The notes beneath the pieces were generated by a model. The model was not told where the DNA came from, made no database searches, and saw only the letters and a list, made by a program, of their open reading frames with translations. Source: Neoscytalidium dimidiatum (lineage: Eukaryota > Ascomycota > Dothideomycetes > Botryosphaeriales > Botryosphaeriaceae). From it: 64,000 bases of DNA. Positions 24,502-34,178 of the stretch are shown here, one piece after another. Numbering within the stretch: the stretch's first letter is position 1; every line of letters begins with the position of its first letter. The stretch spans positions 2,232,001 to 2,296,000 of the forward strand of contig CM074699.1 of assembly GCA_037367355.1 (NCBI GenBank), given 5' to 3'. Made by a program: the position numbers and the translations under genes.

Positions 24502-25563
24502 ATGCAAATAAGCACGACTGCCGACAACTCTAACCGCCCCGAGCCCGCTTACGGCTGCCTTCGATCCGTACTACCATCGCTGTTCTCTGCGCACCCCGGC
24601 CCCAGAGCCCGCCATTTAAGCTTACCGCCTCCGTCACAGGAGCGCATCGCGGAATCCGTTCACGAAACACCAGCCAGCCTCGACTTTGATCGCGAGTTGG
24701 TGTCGGGCAAGGAAAAGACTGTGCTGTACCTGGCATACGGGTCGAATCTCTGCTATGAAACGTTCCAGGGCAGGCGAGGAATCAGGCCTTTGGCTCAGGT
24801 CAACGTAGTCGCACCCTCGCTACGTCTCACCTTCGATCTGCCCGGTATTCCGTATATCGAACCATGTTTCTCCAATTCTGGCTTGAGGCATCCGGATCAG
24901 CACAATGACAAAGAAGCTTCATCGGAAACAGACCGGCTGTTCTTGGAGACTGCAGATTACCACAAAGATCGGTGGAAGAAAGGTCTTGTTGGCGTTGTCT
25001 ACGAAGTGACCTTGGCAGACTACAGACACATTATTGCCACAGAGGGCGGCGGCATTGGGTACAACGATATCCTTGTAGACTGCTACCCTCTGCATGGCGA
25101 CGAGGTGGTCCCCGAGCATCCCACTGGCCAACCTTTCAAAGCCCATACATTGTTTGCCCAGGTTGAAAGAGGAGACTCCCGTCGGAGACCAGATCCGTCT
25201 TATGCTCAACCCTCAGCCCGATACCTCAAGCTGATCACCGACGGAGCCGAAGAACATTCGCTGCCCCAGGACTATAAAGACTACCTGTACGATATCAGGG
25301 CATTTACCATCACCACAAAGAGGCAGCGCTTGGGGCAAATCCTTTTCAGCACCGTCTGGATGCCCCTCTTCCTCTTGATGATCTCCATGCAGGAAGTTTT
25401 TCAAGATGAGAATGGCAACAGTCCTGCATGGCTTGCTGCTTTCGCGAACGCCATCTTCACTGCTGCTTGGGCCACGTACGACGGGCTCTTCAAGAGGTTG
25501 TTCGGCGATGGAGAGCGTACAATTGAAAGACAGGATGAGGAAAATGCAATGCAAACGCGGTAA
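24502..25563 (+). CDS. Gamma-glutamylcyclotransferase-like protein with C-terminal membrane segments
   Basis: A single exon of 353 residues. The motif YLAYGSNLCYETF (Tyr79 region) is the phosphate-loop-like signature at the start of the GGCT fold, and GRRGIRPLAQVNV and LRLTFDLPGIPY continue the fungal GGCT-like pattern. The family's members release 5-oxoproline from gamma-glutamyl compounds in glutathione turnover; the substrate here is unknown. After the catalytic domain a hydrophobic stretch (ILFSTVWMPLFLLM) and a second one (WLAAFANAIFTAAWATYDG) suggest membrane attachment, which is more than a minimal GGCT has. The ATG at 24502 was chosen because upstream residues in the open frame (to 24208) are compositionally odd; an earlier start is possible. 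It lies just upstream of a nitronate monooxygenase on the same strand. Confidence 0.8.
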   Translation: MQISTTADNSNRPEPAYGCLRSVLPSLFSAHPGPRARHLSLPPPSQERIAESVHETPASLDFDRELVSGKEKTVLYLAYGSNLCYETFQGRRGIRPLAQVNVVAPSLRLTFDLPGIPYIEPCFSNSGLRHPDQHNDKEASSETDRLFLETADYHKDRWKKGLVGVVYEVTLADYRHIIATEGGGIGYNDILVDCYPLHGDEVVPEHPTGQPFKAHTLFAQVERGDSRRRPDPSYAQPSARYLKLITDGAEEHSLPQDYKDYLYDIRAFTITTKRQRLGQILFSTVWMPLFLLMISMQEVFQDENGNSPAWLAAFANAIFTAAWATYDGLFKRLFGDGERTIERQDEENAMQTR

Positions 25564-25952
25564 AAGAGGTGAAGCAATCCATGTTAGATCAAACACTACC
25601 GCGAACGGTTGTTTATCAAGCCTTGTATACCGGGTCGATTCATAAACGCTTTGTAGAATGAGCCATCGCTGAAAGTCAATTATGCCTGCACAGGACTAGA
25701 CTGAGTGCCGTGAGCGACGCGTTTTACGGCAATCCAAGAAAATGTTCAAGCGTTTCAAACCATCCGTGAGTCAGCAATTACCTCGACAGTTCTGAGCAGC
25801 TCGCAGGTCCGCGGAGATGATGGTCAAAGCGCATCCCGAACTTCCCCGCAGTCGTCATCCCTTCACCCATCGCCCCTCGGTTGCTCTAACTGCCCTGACT
25901 ATATCTACTGCTGGTCCTGCCATTGTCTAACGATGCATTCAACTCGCCCGCC

Positions 25953-27083
25953 ATGGCTGTGTCCGCGTCCCTGAAAGCTGCCTATCCATGGATTCAAGCG
26001 CCTCTCGTAGCAAGTGCGCCAATGCGACTCATCGCACTTGCTCCTCTTGCTGTTGAAGTCTCACGCGCAGGTGAGTGGAGTTGGGGCTACCTGCTGGTCT
26101 AGCTACCCACTCACGCCAATCTTCATCCAACAGGTGGTTTTGGCTTCATTGCCGCCGGAAGCGACACGAGCACCCTCGAGCCTAATCTGCGGCAAGCCCA
26201 ACAGCAACTCTTAACCAATCCGATTCCTCGTTCGAACCCGCAAAATGTCTTGCCGATCGGCGTCGGCTTCATAAATTGGGGCGCTGACCTCGAACATTCG
26301 GCTGCACTGCTTGGAGAATACGTCCCTGCGGCGGCGTGGTTCTTCGCTCCGCGCAAGGCCGAAGACCTCAGTCAATGGGCGAGCGCCATCCGTGATGCAA
26401 CGCAGCGTCGCACGACGATCTGGGTGCAGATCGGGACTGTCGCAGAAGCGCTGGCCGCGACAAAGACGTGCAAACCGGACGTGCTGGTTGTGCAAGGCAC
26501 AGATGCTGGCGGCCATGGCCGAGAGCGCGGGGCGAGCATCATTTCGCTACTCCCCGAGGTTGCCGACGCCATTGGTGCTCTGGACTTACCGGCAGATGAG
26601 ATACCGGCTCTGATAGCTACGGGCGGCATTGCCGACGGCCGAGGCGTCGCTGCGGCGCTGACTCTCGGGGCCGACGGTGTCGCGTTGGGCACGCGCTTCC
26701 TTGCTTCTCCCGAGGCCGCCGTTGCGCAAGGCTACAAGGCGGAGGTTGTGCGCGCGAGCGATGGCGGTGTTACTACGGCAAGGACAAAGGTGTATGATCA
26801 GTTACGTGGGACGACGGATTGGCCAGAGGGTTACAACGGTCGCAGCGTGTTGAACCGCAGCTGGGAAGATGCGGAGAAGGGCATAGCGCTCGAGGAGAAT
26901 AAGAGGCTTTACGAGGAGGCTGTGAAACTTGGGGACAGCGGATGGGGCCCACAGGGCAGGATGACGACATATGCTGGTACTGCTGTGGGCCTGGTTAAAA
27001 ACATCATACCGGCGAAGGACATTGTCGAGGAAGTGAGAGAAGGCGCAAAGCTGGTTCTGAATCGGATGGGAGCAAAGCTGTGA
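25953..27083 (+). CDS. Nitronate monooxygenase (2-nitropropane dioxygenase family)
   Basis: Two exons, 25953-26070 and 26134-27083, with a 63-nt intron (GTGAGT donor, CAACAG acceptor, phase 1), give 355 residues. The FMN-dependent TIM-barrel enzyme oxidises alkyl nitronates to carbonyl compounds and nitrite. The N-terminus YPWIQAPLVASAPMRLIAL is the first barrel strand with the typical PM, followed by GGFGFIAAG. GTDAGGHG carries the active-site His region, and IATGGIADGRGVAAALTLGADGV (read as two parts, GGIADGRG and LGADGVALGTRF) is the FMN phosphate-binding loop. The length is normal for the family. No sign of a co-regulated cluster beyond the neighbouring GGCT-like gene. Confidence 0.93.
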
Positions 27084-28048
27084 GTGACGACGCGAGAATG
27101 CAAGACATCATCTTGCCGAGCATGGCCCCGACATCCGTGTGTTCAGCCCAACGACCCGACGATGGAGTAAAGGTCTCAGCAGCCGGCTTGGCCTGTCTAA
27201 CATATCACTGCACGCCTGACCCCAAACTACAGGACGGAGTCTAGACTAATTCGGATTCAAGCAGAGCCGCTACGGATGCTGCGAATAGTAGTTCGGACTT
27301 GTGAATCTGTCGATGCTGGCGCGACTTGAAGTCGATTTGTGGTGTTGCGAGAGCCTCCACGATGATCTTGATATCGGTTCGGAGAAACGGGCAGTTCTAA
27401 ATATCACTCGCTTCCAGACCATCCCCACAGTCCTTCGCGCCATACGTCATTTCCGTCTGCTCTGGATCTTCCCGTTCCTCCTGGTGCTTGGTACTTGGGT
27501 CGAGTGCTGGGTTCGGGCCGAGGGCACGCGACTCGCTGCCAGCAACGTTTCTGGAGGGGCAGGCCGGCGGGCAAACAGGTGGGAAACACGGCCAATGTCT
27601 GAGCTGGCCTTGTGGTTTATATACCGAAGACCTCACGGCTCGTATTCGGAGACTACGCGGCTGGCCCCCAAAGGCCGGAGTGGCGAAAATCTCGAGAACT
27701 CGGTGAGGAGGACTCTCAATTTGCGGGAGCAGGCGCCGCATGCTGGACCGGGCATGAGAATTTCAGGCTGGACGTCGATGGCCAAGCTCTCCCTCGCCGG
27801 AGCGCGCGGGCTGCCGGCGTCCCCTTTCTTCCAATCTGCGAGCAATTGCACACGAGTCGCCCGCCAAGCGGCCAGGCCAAAATGTGCAGTCATGGACCTG
27901 GGAACAGATCCTCTGTTTGATCTCCATCCAGTCGACGCCGACAGGCTAATGATAAATAATCACGCCTGGCCCCCCGGCTCGAAATAAGCCATGTGGGCGT
28001 GTGGTTGCCGTCGCTTTCTCAAGCCCGCCTCCCCGCTTTTTGACAACG
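27084..28048. other. Intergenic region without a supported gene
   Basis: Open frames on both strands (for example 27301-27987 plus, 27397-27741 minus) lack recognisable domains, and the plus-strand one has no early ATG. I read this as the 3' flank of the nitronate monooxygenase and the promoter of the next gene. Confidence 0.45.
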
Positions 28049-29480
28049 ATGCCCAGCGCATCCCCCCATAGCACCCCCAGCTATACCTTCCTTTCACTAT
28101 CCCGCTCCAGATCGACGGTGCCGCCGATATGGTTATTGCTAATGCTTAACGCCGTGATCACCTCAGCCTCCCCGCAATGTTATTACCCTAATGGCCTGAC
28201 TGCCGAATCCCAAGCGCCCTGCGCCTCCGCCATCCCCGCCGAAGACCACAGCCCATGCTGCAGGCAACCTGGGCTGGACAGCCTCTGCCTGACCCAGACC
28301 GCCGGCGGGCTGTGCCTTAACCAACACGCCACCGACTCCCGCTCTCTTCTCTACGTGGGCGGTTGCACCGACCCTACCAATGAAGATGACGCCTGCCCCA
28401 GCTACTGCAAGTCGGGTATGATGATCTCCGTCCCGTCCCATCAATCGACGTCTTGAATGATGCCCTCCCAATGCTGATCGCCTGCTCTTCTTCTCCTCTG
28501 CAGTGGCATCGGGTGATTCGTCCCTTTACGCTATCGTCCCTTGCTCGGACGGCAGCTGGTGTTGCAGCGCCACGGACCGCGACGGCATCGGCGACACCTC
28601 CTGCTGCAACAATGCCAACCAAACCTTCCGTCTAGACTGGGGAGCCCTTCTCCTCTCCATCCAGGGCACCCAGTCCGTCGACAAGGGCCGAAGGAAAGAC
28701 CGCCCAGCCGCCCAGCACCTGATCCACCGCGACACCACCGTAACAACAACAACAACAACCTCCTCCTCGACCTCCTCTCTCGCCACTTCGGGCATCCCGC
28801 TGAACTCCGAAGACGAAGATTCCGACGACGACGATGCCGAGGGAGAAGAAGAGCGCAAGTGCCCCTCAAACCGCAGCTACATTGTCGGCCTCTCGGCGGG
28901 CGTGCCGCTGGGCGTCTGCCTGCTCGCGGCGCTCGCCGCCATCTTCTTCCTGCTCGGCCGCGACCGCAAGGCCCGCGAGCGCATCCGCCAGATGACCGAG
29001 GCCGCCCGCGAGGAGCGCGAGCGCGTCGCCCAGGGGCATGTCGTCCCGCGCCTGTACAACTACGCTCCCGGTACTCTGACCTCGTCGACCAAGCCGCGCT
29101 TCAGCCACGGGAGCACGGTCGTTACGGGCGGCGGGCTTCCGCCGCAGACGCCGCAGGGCCAGCAGGGGGGCAGCAGTTACGAGGGGTATGAATTGTATGA
29201 GGGGGGTTATGCGGATGGTGTGGGTGGAGGCGTGATTTATGGGAGCGGGATAGGGGTGCCGGATGATGGGGTGGGTAGTGCGCACGGCGTGGGGAGGCAT
29301 GTCAGTTGGGCGACGAGCACGGCAGGTGGTGCGGGGAGTGGTGCCGGGGCGGCTAGCACCGCGGGCCCGAGGGGCTCGCACGTCAGTTGGTCGACGGCCG
29401 GGAGGGAGAGCGGGTCGTGGGCATATGAGTACGAAGGGGATCCGGGGCAGAGGAAGGAGAGGTTCGAGATGACACCTTGA
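28049..29480 (+). CDS. Cys-rich secreted ectodomain, single-pass membrane protein of unknown function (Mid2/WSC-like layout)
   Basis: Two exons, 28049-28415 and 28504-29480 (88-nt intron, phase 1), give 447 residues. A hydrophobic N-terminal segment (IWLLLMLNAVITSA) looks like a signal peptide with a long n-region. The ectodomain is Cys-rich (CYYPNGL, SPCCRQPGLDSLC, GSWCCSATD, SCCNN), followed by a Thr/Ser run that could be O-glycosylated and an acidic patch. One transmembrane helix lies at about 248-275 (YIVGLSAGVPLGVCLLAALAA), then a basic juxtamembrane segment (RDRKARERIRQM) and a Gly/Tyr/Ser-rich cytoplasmic tail. This layout recurs in a widespread fungal family often annotated as Mid2-like; a role as a wall sensor is inference from layout only. 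Confidence 0.8.
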
Positions 29481-30541
29481 TGGTGGGATGGGGAAAGAGG
29501 CTGGCGGGAAATAGGAGGATCTCACGGGTTTGTAATATCATGGGAAGTGGAAAAGGTAATCACATCGGCCTTGGAGCTCCCAGTCGAGCTGGAAATTGGA
29601 AGCAGTGCGAAAGAGAAGGAAACCTTACCCATACTGATACCCCCTTCATGGAAGGTCGTCGGTCCACCTTTTAGCCCATTTCTCTTTCAGTTATACCATT
29701 TTTCTTTGTATATTGTTGACAGTAGCCAGGGGCCTCACTGGGCATGTTTAATACCTCACGATATTGGGACTACTTTTAGGCTTCTGTTTGCTTGGTATAC
29801 TGTACCTATCGACTCTGCGTTTGGTCCGGCGTTGGCGTCTCACGAGCAGCGAATCATGGCCCATAGCATGTTCCGTTAGCCGCATCACATATGATTGCTG
29901 GCGTTCTCCATACCTTCCGCCTTGGTTAATTCACCGATATCGAATGACCTTATCTTTATCATTTCCGCGCCGAACTCGCCGTATGGGTCTAAGGAATAAT
30001 CAATCACGAGCATGTCCTCGGAAAGGTTGTGAATCCTTCTGCAATCAAGACCACCAAACAGCGTGCCTGGCAAGCCCTCGGAATGGATCATTCGAGCTCC
30101 ACACCATGAAGTCATTGTCAGCTAACGCGCCAAGGTTTGTAATGCTTCACATGCAGCTGACTAACTCTTAAAGCGCCCCATGTTCCGCTCTCACTGCTAT
30201 CTCGGCGACTTCCAGGTGCGGGGTGTAAACCCCGAGACGTGCCGCAAACTCCGTGGGTTGGTATGTATGTAAACTTCGCATCTCGTGTCTTTGCTCTAGA
30301 CAACCACATCCTCCGACAGTCCAGGTGGGGGAAAAAAAAAATCAATATCACGTAGGTTCCGATGCGTCTTGACGTTCTTCTGCTTGAATTCGAGATTAAG
30401 AGCAGTAGCGCTAACGCATCCGACCCAGTTCCCACTGAACACCTCTCCGCGCGCGCGTCTCGTAACGAAACGTCTTGTCTCATTACTCCAACCTCAAAAG
30501 AAGGAAAGGGGAAAAAAAAAAAACAAAAAGTCACCCAATAC

Positions 30542-30572
<31 letters not shown>

Positions 30573-30596
30573 CAAAGATACGCCGTTCCACCAACC
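29481..30596. other. Intergenic region; weak open frames only
   Basis: A 76-codon minus-strand frame (29885-30115) has fairly ordinary composition but no recognisable motif, no signal peptide and no splice context, so I do not call it. The region ends with an AT microsatellite close to the next start codon. Confidence 0.4.
30542..30566. repeat. AT dinucleotide microsatellite 30 bp upstream of a start codon
   Basis: About twelve AT units end 30 bp before the ATG of the quinone reductase-like gene, so the repeat probably lies in its 5' untranslated region or core promoter and may act as or overlap a TATA-like element. Confidence 0.95.
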
Positions 30597-31625
30597 ATGC
30601 CGCCCATCCCCTCCACCACGATGCGCGCCGCCGTCCTGCACGCGCCCGGCGGGCCCTCGGCCCTGCGCCTCCAATCGCTGCCGGTGCCGAGGCCCAAGCA
30701 GAAGGCCGAGCTCCTCATCCGCGTGCGCGCGTTCGGGCTCAACCGTTCCGAGATGTTCACGCGGCAGGGCCACTCGGGCGACGCGGTGCCGCTCCCGCGC
30801 GTGCTCGGCATCGAGGCGACGGGCACGGTGGCGGCGGCGCCGGGCAACGAGGCGGCATTCCCGGTCGGGGCGGTCGTGGCGACGGCGATGGGGGGCATGG
30901 GCCGGGCGTTCGACGGCGGGTACGCCGAGTACGTGTGCGTGCCGGTCGGGCAGGTGCAGGTGGTCGCGAGGGACGAGGGCGAGCTGAAGGGGCTGGGGCT
31001 GGGGTGGGACGTGGTCGGCGCGCTGCCGGAGATGCTGCAGACGGCGTGGGGCGCGCTGACGAAGGGGCTGAGGGTCGCGAGGGGCGAGAGCGTGCTGATT
31101 CGCGGCGGGACCAGCAGCGTCGGGCTGGCGGCGGCGGCGCTGGCGAAGCGGTTGGGGGCTGCACGCGTGGTGGCGTCGAGCAGGAGCGAGGCGAGGGCCG
31201 GGCTGATGAAGGAGGCGGGCGCGGATGGCACGGTGGTGGACGACGGGGCGTTGGCGAAGAAGTTTGAGGGCGAGGGGGAGAAGTTCGATAAGGTATTGGA
31301 GCTGATCGGGACGGTGACGCTGGCGGACTCGTTGAGGTGCACGAAGGAGGGAGGAACCGTTTGCATGGCGGGGATTCTCGGGAGCGAGTGGGTGCTGAAC
31401 GAGGTCAGTCCGATGGAGTTGATCCCCTCGACGGTGCGCTTGACGGTGTACGGAGGTGGGTCGAGGGAGTTTATCGACACGCCGTTGAGGGAGTTTGCTG
31501 GCGACGTGGCTGCGGGCAAGTTAAAGGTCAAGATCGGGAGGGTGTTCAAGTTGGAGCAGATTGTGGAGGCGCACGAGTTGATGGACAGCAACCAGGCAAA
31601 CGGGAAAATTGTTGTCCTGACCTGA
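30597..31625 (+). CDS. Zinc-independent medium-chain reductase, quinone oxidoreductase-like
   Basis: A single exon encodes 342 residues. The GroES-like N-terminal half has the MDR pattern [20 protein letters not shown] and [13 protein letters not shown], and lacks the Cys and His zinc ligands of alcohol dehydrogenases. The nucleotide-binding half carries [16 protein letters not shown], the NADPH-binding glycine/serine motif of quinone reductases. It probably reduces quinones or enones using NADPH; the substrate is unknown. The codon choice is strongly G/C-ending compared with flanking genes. An upstream in-frame extension to 30369 exists but begins without a good ATG and contains the AT repeat, so I start at 30597. 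Confidence 0.9.
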   Translation: MPPIPSTTMRAAVLHAPGGPSALRLQSLPVPRPKQKAELLIRVRAFGLNRSEMFTRQGHSGDAVPLPRVLGIEATGTVAAAPGNEAAFPVGAVVATAMGGMGRAFDGGYAEYVCVPVGQVQVVARDEGELKGLGLGWDVVGALPEMLQTAWGALTKGLRVARGESVLIRGGTSSVGLAAAALAKRLGAARVVASSRSEARAGLMKEAGADGTVVDDGALAKKFEGEGEKFDKVLELIGTVTLADSLRCTKEGGTVCMAGILGSEWVLNEVSPMELIPSTVRLTVYGGGSREFIDTPLREFAGDVAAGKLKVKIGRVFKLEQIVEAHELMDSNQANGKIVVLT

Positions 31626-32707
31626 TCAAAGGGCGGCAATATGCGAGCACTACCATATGTACTGGAGACCGCCTGAGTCAACAGCACCAGTCTTCCCTTC
31701 TCCAAGCCCATCATGACTAGAAGCCGTGTGGAATGCGAGTGAGGCGGAAGGCTGAGCAGCAACCCTGCCAATTGCCTGCAATGGTGACATCGAAGGCCGA
31801 TGAAACAGCAGGGGAATCAACATACGAAGGAGGTTGGGTTGGACCGCGGGGCAAGTGGAAGCTCGACCAATGTAGAGGCGGGATTATGGCTGAGACACAA
31901 GCCATTAAGGTTTGACTTGGGCTGCTACAAGCGTATACGTCGTGCGAAAGAAAAGCAAAGTGCGGATGACGTGCAGCAACATGCTTCGCTGCGCTCCTGC
32001 CGATCTCGTCTCGCCCGTGGAGATGCCGTCCGTTCATCAGACAGGACGAAGGCGTCGCAACACCCACCCGCGGATCAGACGCTCAGCCTCAGGCACATAC
32101 CGGGCTCTCCCGGCTTCCCCGGACCTGACAAGGCCGCGCTGCTGCAATGTGGTCCAGCGCTGGGCCTGAAATGCCATCTCTTGGACAAGCATTATCCTAT
32201 CCGCTCCGAGGCTCTCGTGGCCCCCGTCACCTCCACTTACGCTTGTTCTCCGCAAACACCCGGGAAAGACGCATGGTCTACGCGACTGCTCCCTTCGAAG
32301 CACACATGTTGGAAACTGTTTTCGCAGGAAACAAGACTCATATGAAGAAGGTGATGTATCTAACGTTGCTTAATTGCAGGGAGGCTCATCTGCAACGTCC
32401 CGTCACGCCAGCGTTACGGGAGGACATCCGCCAAGGGCCCGCAGCCATCGAGCCACAGCTCCCGTCCACTATCGCACGTCCTCCAGCCTTGGTTCCAACC
32501 CGCCAAAGGCAATTTACTTGTGGCTAAGCATTCGTATTATGAATCTTCTGACAGCTGTGGCAGGCCTGCTCTCAGCGCCTGACCGGTATAAGTAACCTCC
32601 CACGTTCCCATTGCGCAGGCTTAGCCGTTGATTCCCAGATCCGTCCGAGGGAGGAAAGAGAAAAAAAAAATACCCCCTCCTCTCATCCCGTCGAGACTGC
32701 TTCGAAT
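31626..32707. other. Intergenic region without a supported gene
   Basis: Overlapping short frames on both strands carry no recognisable protein features. The last part, ending in an A-rich run near 32660, is the likely promoter of the CFEM-like gene. Confidence 0.45.
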
Positions 32708-33262
32708 ATGAAAGCTGCGCTCTCCTTTCTCATTGCCGTCTTCGGTATCCTTGCCGCTGCCCAAGACGTCAGCATCCTCACAAGCTCCTGCGCTGCCAGT
32801 GATTTCCTCGCCGCTGCTAGCGACCCCGGCAATCCTTGTTCTGCCACCGACTACGCCTGCCAGTGCACCACTGGCAAGCAATTCACACAAGACTTCGTCA
32901 CCAAAGCCATCACCGCCAATTCTGGGAAATGCACTCTTGGAGAGATTACCCGTGAGTCCCACCCTCGTCGCCGGAAATCTTAACCAAGGACGAGAGAGAA
33001 AAAGAGAGACGGTGGTCATTCGGTTCTGACAACGAGCTTCACAGAACTCCCCTCGCTTGCTGAGAGATTCTGCGACTCAGTCCCTGGCGTTGGAAGAGGC
33101 GCTACAAGCGGGAACTCCACCGGATCGAGCACATCCGGGTCGGTCTCGACGCCTGGCTCTACTCCTGCAAGCACTCCCCCTTCCTTCGCTGGCGCAGCGA
33201 CCAGGAACGCCATCGGTGGTGTTGCCGGCCTTGTGGGCGCTGCAGCATTGTTTGTGCTATAA
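32708..33262 (+). CDS. Small secreted CFEM-like, probably GPI-anchored protein
   Basis: Two exons, 32708-32951 and 33045-33262 (93-nt intron, phase 1), give 153 residues. A signal peptide (MKAALSFLIAVFGILAAAQ) is followed by a CFEM-like module with CSATDYACQC at its centre, then a Ser/Thr/Gly-rich stalk (TSGNSTGSSTSG) and a hydrophobic tail (GGVAGLVGAAALFVL) preceded by small residues, as expected for a GPI signal. CFEM proteins sit on the fungal surface and some bind haem. I count six cysteines in the mature domain; the CFEM consensus has eight, and the ones after the first and before the penultimate cysteine seem to be missing. The aspartate that coordinates haem iron in Csa2-type proteins has a possible counterpart in SATDYAC. 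Confidence 0.85.
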
Positions 33263-34178
33263 GCAATATCCAAGAGATGAAGCATCACTTAGGAAGGATA
33301 TCTCGCCACACTGTCATGCACGCCTCTGAAGTGCAGGCTACAGAAAAGTGGACACTTGATGCATCGAGAGAGAGAGCAACTGAGTGGAAGAGCTACTGCA
33401 TGTCTTCGTTGCATTATATCTTTTCATGCCAACTCTTCTAATGCATTTTTCTACCGGAATCGAATAATATCCACACCGACAGCACAACAAGTTAGAAGGA
33501 AAAAAAAAAAAACGTCTATGAATTAAATCAAGCTTCTCAGCAGCTAATTTTCTCCAGAACAGATTCATTTGAGAGCATATGTTACAGTGAGAGATCCTCC
33601 ATATCTGCACCATCCGAACTTGACGCCACAACGCACAACTTGGTCTGAGTAATTATGGTCATCTGTAATGACTACTTTTTGACCTCGTCTCTTGTTTCCT
33701 GCTGGAGACGTGAGTTCCATGGTCTTCAGCCGAGTAATGACTGCTAAAGGGTAGTCAATCCCGTGAACGTTACGAAACGCTATAATAATGCAAATGGTGT
33801 CCCGTATCACCTTTGTTTCATGATGCGGATTGTTTTGAATATATGTTCCTTTCTCTTTGATGCATGAAGTGTCTGATTCGGATGCCTTGATTAGGACTGA
33901 AGGAGAGGTTCGACTTCTTGAAAATGAATGATTTATCTCATATTTGAAGGGTACTATGGTTCCATATTTTTTTTTGAAAAAAAAAAAAAGAAAGGCTGTC
34001 CCATGACTGGATCCAGCAGCTTTGCATTGGAATTGAGCCAGTCATGGCAGTGCCCGGCGTAGTATGCTGCGTCCAATTACATATGATGATGAGAGCATGG
34101 TGAGTTCTTGAATCGCAACAAATACCCAGAGTATCTCTACATTTCCGTACATACGTCCCGCCCTGCTTCACCCTTCAC
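33263..34178. other. Intergenic region with one weak minus-strand open frame
   Basis: A minus-strand frame is open from about 33970 down to a stop at 33565, roughly 130 codons, ending in CGVKFGWCRYGGSLTVTYALK-like residues (given only in part). It has no early ATG, no signal peptide and adjoins a T9/A13 simple run. It could be the last exon of an orphan gene or a decayed one. No family recognised. Confidence 0.35.
34002..34049. repeat. 10-bp perfect inverted repeat
   Basis: CCATGACTGG at 34001-34010 is matched by CCAGTCATGG at about 34037-34047, with a loop of about 27 nt. It lies next to an A-rich run 130 bp downstream of the Vhc1-like stop codon. Confidence 0.7.

Noticed and set aside
27301..27987. 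228-codon plus-strand frame between the nitronate monooxygenase and the Cys-rich membrane protein
   Set aside because: It begins at GTG rather than ATG, has no recognisable domain and no splice context, and its composition is unconvincing.
29885..30115. 76-codon minus-strand frame
   Set aside because: Ordinary composition, but short, with no motif, no neighbour logic and no upstream exon that I could join.
30572..31771. 399-codon minus-strand frame
   Set aside because: Antisense shadow of the quinone reductase-like gene, caused by its strong G/C third-position bias.
24208..33262. Secondary-metabolite cluster (GGCT-like, monooxygenase, reductase, later a P450)
   Set aside because: No polyketide synthase, peptide synthetase, terpene synthase or cluster regulator is present, spacing is wide and the P450 is separated by two vacuolar transporter genes.
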